A stretch of 8,320 nucleotides of DNA. It comes from Actinomycetes bacterium (lineage in GTDB: Bacteria > Actinomycetota > Thermoleophilia > Solirubrobacterales > Solirubrobacteraceae). The stretch lies in assembly GCA_023429855.1 (NCBI GenBank), contig JAEZDB010000426.1:1-8320 (forward strand). The letters run 5' to 3'. A model generated the notes under the pieces. It saw only the letters and a list, made by a program, of their open reading frames with translations, was not told the origin of the DNA and ran no database searches. Below are positions 5,194 to 8,320 of this stretch, in pieces. Each line of letters begins with the position of its first letter. The stretch's first letter is position 1. The position numbers and the translations under genes were made by a program.

Positions 5194-6591
5194 ATGACCT
5201 CTTCGGTGGGGGAGGGCGGGGCGCTCGCGATCGTCCTCCACACCCACATGCCCTACGTCCACGGCTACGGCACGTGGCCGTTCGGCGAGGAGTGGCTGTG
5301 GGAGGTCTACGCGACCTCGTACCTGCCGGTCGCCGAGCTCGCTGCACGCGCGCCGCTGACGGTGTCGCTGACGCCGGTCGTCGGCGACCAGCTCGATGCG
5401 CCGGGCGCCGCCGGCCGCTGCCTCGACTTCTACGACCGGGTCCGGCGCGGGTCGCACGACGAGGACCTCCACTGGATGCGTCAGAAGCCGGTCGAGCTGG
5501 CCGGCGAGATCGCCGCAGCGGAGTACTCGTGGTCCCGCCATGAGGCCGCGATCACCGGCATCCACGCGCACGCCGACGACCTCCTCGGGCCGCTCGCCGC
5601 CGCGAGCACGTGGACGTCGGCCGCCACTCACGCCGTGCTTCCGCTGCTCGCCACCGAAGCCGGCGTGCGGCTCCAGGTCGCCAGCGGCGTCGCCTCGCAC
5701 CGCCGGCGGACGGGCGCGTGGGGTGGCGGCCTCTGGCTGCCGGAGTGCGCGTGGGACCCGGAGCTGGAAGGGCCGCTCGTCGCCGAGGGCGTGCGCACCG
5801 TCTGCCTGGAGGTCACCGGGCGCGGCGAGGGCGTGCTCGCGCCGTGGCGCACGCCAGGCGGCCTGCAGATCGCGCCGATCGACCGCACGCTCATCGACCT
5901 CATCTGGCACCACACCGGCTACCCGGGAGCTGCGGACTACCGCGACTCGCACCGCCGCAGCTACCAGAACACGCCGCTCTGGGCCAACGGTGGCGGCGCC
6001 TACGACCCGCAGGCGGGCAAGGCGCAGGCCGAGGCTGACGCGGCCGCGTGGGCGCGCGCGTGCGCGGAGCGGCTCCGAGGCGGCCAGACCGCGGTCGTGG
6101 CCTTCGACACCGAGCTGTTCGGTCACTGGTGGCACGAGGGCCCGGCGTTCCTCGCGGCCGCCGTCGAGGCGCTAGGTCGCGAAGGCGTCGAGCTTGTCCA
6201 GCTCGACGAGCTGCTGGCCCGCACGGCCGCCGACCTGCCGGTCGCCGAGGCGCCGCCGGCGAGCACCTGGGGTGCTGGTCGCGACCTGCGCACCTGGACC
6301 GGTCCCGCCGTGTCTACCATCGCCTGGGAGTTGCGCCGCGCCGAGCTCGCCGTCCTCGCCGGCCGCGAGCCCGGCGGACCCGGCGACGCCGCGCTGCGCG
6401 ACCTCCTGGCGCTCCAGAGCAGCGACTGGGCGTTCATGGTGACCGAAGAACGTGCCGCGTCCTACGGGTGGGCGCGCTTCGCCGATCACCGGCAGGCTGT
6501 CGATCGGTGCTCCGGCCCGCTACCGTCCTCTGCGCCCCGGCTGCGTCACCTCGCCCCCGATCTTGCGCGGGACGCGCTCGCCGTCGGCTGA
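5194..6591 (+). CDS. GH57 alpha-1,4-glucan branching enzyme, Rv3031-like
   Basis: This 465-residue GH57 protein shows the conserved regions in order: HTHMPY (16-21), THAVLPLL (145-152), WLPECAW (181-187) with the nucleophile Glu184, AFDTELFGHWWHEGP (303-317) with the acid/base Asp305, and SSDWAFMV (409-416) in the C-terminal helical domain. It would cleave alpha-1,4 links and re-form alpha-1,6 branches in the glucan made by the neighbouring glucosyltransferase, in the cytoplasm. M. tuberculosis Rv3031 is about 526 residues, so this version is shorter; the core motifs are intact and the loss appears spread over loops. It begins 10 nt after the methyltransferase stop and ends 10 nt before the glycosyltransferase, so all three are co-transcribed. 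Some GH57 relatives are amylases or 4-alpha-glucanotransferases, but gene context favours branching. Confidence 0.92.
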   Translation: MTSSVGEGGALAIVLHTHMPYVHGYGTWPFGEEWLWEVYATSYLPVAELAARAPLTVSLTPVVGDQLDAPGAAGRCLDFYDRVRRGSHDEDLHWMRQKPVELAGEIAAAEYSWSRHEAAITGIHAHADDLLGPLAAASTWTSAATHAVLPLLATEAGVRLQVASGVASHRRRTGAWGGGLWLPECAWDPELEGPLVAEGVRTVCLEVTGRGEGVLAPWRTPGGLQIAPIDRTLIDLIWHHTGYPGAADYRDSHRRSYQNTPLWANGGGAYDPQAGKAQAEADAAAWARACAERLRGGQTAVVAFDTELFGHWWHEGPAFLAAAVEALGREGVELVQLDELLARTAADLPVAEAPPASTWGAGRDLRTWTGPAVSTIAWELRRAELAVLAGREPGGPGDAALRDLLALQSSDWAFMVTEERAASYGWARFADHRQAVDRCSGPLPSSAPRLRHLAPDLARDALAVG

Positions 6592-6601
6592 CTGAGAGCC
6601 T

Positions 6602-7795
6602 GTGCGTCTGCTGATCCTCACCTGGGAGTACCCGCCGATCGTCGAAGGCGGCCTGGCCCGGCACGTCTGCAAGCTCGCCGAGGCGCTCGCCCGGCGCGGC
6701 AACGAGGTCCACGTGCTCACCCGCGGCGACCGCGCGCTACCCGAGTCCGCGACGCAGAACGGCGTCCACGTGCACCGCGTGCCCGAGCCCTCGCGCCCGC
6801 GTGACCTCGACGAGTTCGTCGCCTGGATCGAGCACATGAACGACGACATGCTCGCGGCCGGTCGCGCGCTCGAAGCCGAGCTGTCGTTCGACGTCGTACA
6901 CGGCCATGACTGGCTCGTCGCCCGCGCCGGCAAGGCTCTCGCGAAGGACGTCGGCGCCCCGTGGGTCGTCACCGTCCACGCGACCGAGCACGGCCGCCAT
7001 CAGGGCTGGGTGGAGAACTACCCGCAGTCGCACATCCACGGCGTCGAGCGGTGGATGACGCACGACGCCTCTCGCGTCATCGCCTGCTCCCACTACATGC
7101 AGGAGCACTGTGCCGAGATCTTCGAGATCGACGCCGGCCGGATCGATGTGATCCCCAACGGGATCGACCCGACCGATCTGCGTCCGCTGCCCGACCTCGC
7201 CGAGTACCGGGCCCGCTTTGCCGCACCCGACGAGCGCCTGGTGATCCTCGCGGGCCGCCTGGTCTACGAAAAGGGCTTTCAGCTGGCGCTCGAGGCGCTG
7301 CCGGGCATCATCGAAGACCTCGGCAAGGTGCGCTTCGTCGTCGCGGGCTCCGGCACCCACGAAGACGAGCTGAAGACCCAAGCCACGCAGCTTGGGCTCG
7401 ACGACCACGGCACCTTCCTCGGCTGGGTCGACGACATGCAGCTCCACTCGCTCTACGCCGTCGCCGACCTCTGCATCATCCCGTCGATCTACGAGCCCTT
7501 CGGGCTGGTCGCGCTCGAAGCGATGGCGTCGGGCTGCGTCTGCATCGTCGCCGACACCGGTGGCCTGCGCGAGATCGTCCCCGAGACCGCGGGGCTGCGC
7601 TTCACCGCACGCGACCCGCAGGCGCTGCGCGTCGCGGTGGAACGCGCGCTCACCGACGAGGCGCTTCGAGCAGAGCTCGTCGACGAAGCCCGCGAGCACG
7701 TGCGGCGCTTTGACTGGGACGAGATCGCCGACCACACGCTCGCGCTCTACGCGGGCCTGCTCGGGACCGGCGCCGGCGCGCTGGTCGAAGGCTGA
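6602..7795 (+). CDS. GT4 alpha-1,4-glucosyltransferase, Rv3032-like
   Basis: This 397-residue GT-B enzyme starts RLLILTWEYPPIVEGGLARH (2-21), where the Gly-Gly loop of the acceptor domain is visible. HGHDW (100-104) and TVHATEHGRHQGWV (124-137) follow, then the donor-domain AGRLVYEKG (217-225, with R219 and K224) and YEPFGLVALE (297-306), the EX7E pair Glu298/Glu306 of retaining GT4 enzymes. The HATE/GRHxGWV segment recalls M. tuberculosis Rv3032, which elongates the glucan of methylglucose lipopolysaccharide and contributes to alpha-glucan. It would add glucose from a nucleotide-sugar donor to growing alpha-1,4 chains, branched by the GH57 enzyme upstream. The start is GTG with only a weak GAGAG just upstream. 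It is the last gene of the operon. A glycogen synthase role is the main alternative. Confidence 0.92.
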   Translation: MRLLILTWEYPPIVEGGLARHVCKLAEALARRGNEVHVLTRGDRALPESATQNGVHVHRVPEPSRPRDLDEFVAWIEHMNDDMLAAGRALEAELSFDVVHGHDWLVARAGKALAKDVGAPWVVTVHATEHGRHQGWVENYPQSHIHGVERWMTHDASRVIACSHYMQEHCAEIFEIDAGRIDVIPNGIDPTDLRPLPDLAEYRARFAAPDERLVILAGRLVYEKGFQLALEALPGIIEDLGKVRFVVAGSGTHEDELKTQATQLGLDDHGTFLGWVDDMQLHSLYAVADLCIIPSIYEPFGLVALEAMASGCVCIVADTGGLREIVPETAGLRFTARDPQALRVAVERALTDEALRAELVDEAREHVRRFDWDEIADHTLALYAGLLGTGAGALVEG

Positions 7796-7821
7796 GCCAA
7801 CCTCACCGACGCGCGATCTGG

Positions 7822-7844
7822 GGCGCGACGGGTCCCGATGCGCC
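7822..7844 (+). terminator. Candidate terminator of the glucan operon
   Basis: Beginning 27 nt past the stop codon, GGCGC pairs with GCGCC, extended through a G-T pair and one A-A mismatch to CGG/CCG around a 3-nt loop. That makes nine paired positions plus one wobble at most. There is no T-run afterwards, so the call rests on stem strength and position. Confidence 0.45.
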
Positions 7845-7933
7845 AGAAGACGGTTCGGGGCCGCTGCACGCGAACGCCCAGGATTCCCGTGCCCCGAGGG
7901 CGGCGAAAGCCGCACGTAGCGGGAAAAAGCGAC

Positions 7934-7949
7934 TGTGCAGCCCGTCACA
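7934..7949. promoter_or_regulatory. Candidate CRP-family binding site
   Basis: TGTGC-AGCCCG-TCACA matches the classical TGTGA-N6-TCACA consensus at 9 of 10 specified bases with the exact 6-nt spacer. Its centre lies about 60 bp before a start site predicted from the TAGGGT element, close to the class I activator position. CRP and a c-di-AMP riboswitch together control rpfA in Streptomyces, which is the precedent for this layout. Confidence 0.5.
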
Positions 7950-7988
7950 TACCCTCATGTGAGGGCCCCGAAACGCCGACTGGCTCGT

Positions 7989-7994
7989 TAGGGT
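7989..7994 (+). promoter_or_regulatory. Possible -10 element of the riboswitch transcript
   Basis: TAGGGT fits TANNNT and would start transcription near 8001, shortly before the aptamer. The expected -35 position (7966-7971, CCCCGA) does not resemble TTGACA, which is acceptable only if an activator helps. Confidence 0.35.
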
Positions 7995-8014
7995 ACGAAC
8001 CCGAACCAAGCAAT

Positions 8015-8150
8015 CGACGCCGAGTCGCCGCACCACGCGGCGAACGGGGGAACCACCGGACCCGCACCCCCATGTGGGTCCAGGGGCGAATCGCCAGCGA
8101 GCTGGCGTAGCGCGACAAGCGCGAGCCCGGCAGCTAACCCCGTAGGCGAC
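8015..8150 (+). ncRNA. ydaO-yuaA: Cyclic di-AMP riboswitch (ydaO/yuaA family)
   Basis: The conserved blocks appear in family order: GCCGAGTC (8019-8026), GGGGAACCA (8047-8055), GGGGCGAATC (8083-8092), GTAG (8107-8110), GAGCCCGGCAGCTAACCCCG (8123-8142) and TAGGC (8143-8147). Pairings are intact: P1 CGCC (8018-8021) with GGCG (8145-8148); a perfect 7-bp hairpin TCGCCGC/GCGGCGA (8025-8031 with 8037-8043); GGACCC with GGGTCC (8058-8063 with 8076-8081); and CGCCAG with CTGGCG (8092-8097 with 8102-8107). It binds the second messenger c-di-AMP, usually turning expression off. In actinobacteria this class commonly precedes cell-wall hydrolase genes. The aptamer ends only 8 nt before the next start codon with no terminator between, so control is probably translational. 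Confidence 0.95.
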
Positions 8151-8156
8151 ACCCGC

Positions 8157-8320
8157 ATGATCGTCTTCCCCCAACACGCTGCGCTGTCGCGCACCCACGC
8201 CCAACGCGTCCCGGCGCGCCCGCTCGCGATCCTCGCCGCGGTGCTCATCGCCCTCACGACGACGCTCACCGCCGCCCGCAGCGCCAGCGCCCCCGCCCGC
8301 GGCGGGGGGGCCCGGCGCGC
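8157..8320 (+). CDS. Secreted protein, 5' part only, under c-di-AMP riboswitch control
   Basis: The first 54 codons from the ATG at 8157 encode an N-terminal signal peptide: a polar, mildly basic start (MIVFPQHAALSRTHAQRVPARP), a hydrophobic core LAILAAVLIALTTTLTAA and a likely signal peptidase site after ARSASA, followed by an Ala/Pro/Gly/Arg-rich stretch. The gene runs off the window edge, so no functional domain is visible. Riboswitches of this class in actinobacteria mostly control resuscitation-promoting factors, NlpC/P60 or other wall hydrolases, so a muralytic enzyme is the best guess. No in-frame start lies between the aptamer and this ATG. The only Shine-Dalgarno-like bases (AGG, 8144-8146) lie inside the P1 stem. 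Confidence 0.8.
   Translation, partial: MIVFPQHAALSRTHAQRVPARPLAILAAVLIALTTTLTAARSASAPARGGGARR

Larger units (their letters stand above)
7845..8014 (+). other. Non-coding leader region upstream of the riboswitch
   Basis: I find no convincing gene here. It holds a possible three-way RNA fold (7884-7925), a near-consensus CRP-type site (7934-7949), an overlapping inverted repeat (7945-7962), a -10-like element (7989-7994) and a small GGGT-ACGA-ACCC hairpin (7991-8002) just before the aptamer. Confidence 0.6.

Noticed and set aside
5128..6135. A 335-codon open frame on the minus strand
   Set aside because: It is antisense to the GH57 gene whose catalytic motifs are intact; no domain is recognisable.
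6737..7948. A 403-codon open frame on the minus strand, longer than the gene it overlaps
   Set aside because: It mirrors the GT4 gene, which has the EX7E and Rossmann motifs; the antisense translation has none and runs into non-coding leader sequence.
8290..8308. GC hairpin CCCCCGCC/GGCGGGGG near the window end as a terminator
   Set aside because: It lies inside the reading frame just after the signal peptide. The run of seven G and the GC foldback may reflect sequence uncertainty at an edge rather than function.
1..8320. CRISPR arrays, tRNA or rRNA genes, insertion sequences
   Set aside because: I saw no regularly spaced repeats, no tRNA-like cloverleaf or rRNA segments, and no transposase motifs or terminal inverted repeats.

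Overview
The window is very GC-rich with dense overlapping GC-driven reading frames, GTG starts, few Shine-Dalgarno sequences and several starts that look leaderless. This points to a high-GC actinobacterium. The mix of a mycobacterial-type methyltransferase/GH57/GT4 cassette, an actinobacterial-style c-di-AMP riboswitch and ECF sigma genes fits a deep-branching actinobacterial class such as Thermoleophilia; that placement is inference.

Left part (1-2741, minus strand): an ECF sigma factor (2084-2638) overlaps, by a shared base, a single-pass membrane protein (1275-2084) that is its likely anti-sigma partner. Directly downstream is a second, diverged copy of the same unit. It has the same promoter and a 33-codon leader ORF that is the leftover 5' end of a second sigma gene (1101-1202), followed by a paralogous membrane protein (266-1090). 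Both copies carry the element GTCACAAA-N16-GGTAT exactly 4 nt before the GTG start, a probable autoregulated ECF promoter giving leaderless or near-leaderless mRNA. A palindrome just upstream of the intact copy is missing from the decayed copy.

Middle (2742-4380, minus strand): a stand-alone LON substrate-binding-domain protein and a class I SAM methyltransferase, separated by a strong 12-bp hairpin terminator (3432-3460). This hairpin shows that the LON-domain gene starts at 3368, not further upstream.

Right part (4419-7795, plus strand): a tight three-gene operon (10-nt gaps) of methyltransferase, GH57 alpha-glucan branching enzyme and GT4 alpha-glucosyltransferase. Order and motifs match M. 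tuberculosis Rv3030-Rv3031-Rv3032, which make methylglucose lipopolysaccharide and alpha-glucan. The divergent start region (4381-4418) holds an almost perfect inverted repeat that places a -10-like element facing each way, driving the leftward methyltransferase and the rightward operon.

Right end (7796-8320): a candidate operon terminator, an unexplained structured segment, a near-consensus CRP-type site (7934-7949), a -10-like element and a clear cyclic di-AMP (ydaO/yuaA) riboswitch (about 8015-8150). They lead into the 5' end of a signal-peptide-bearing gene cut by the window edge. The combination of a CRP site and a c-di-AMP riboswitch upstream of a secreted protein resembles control of the muralytic enzyme gene rpfA in Streptomyces.
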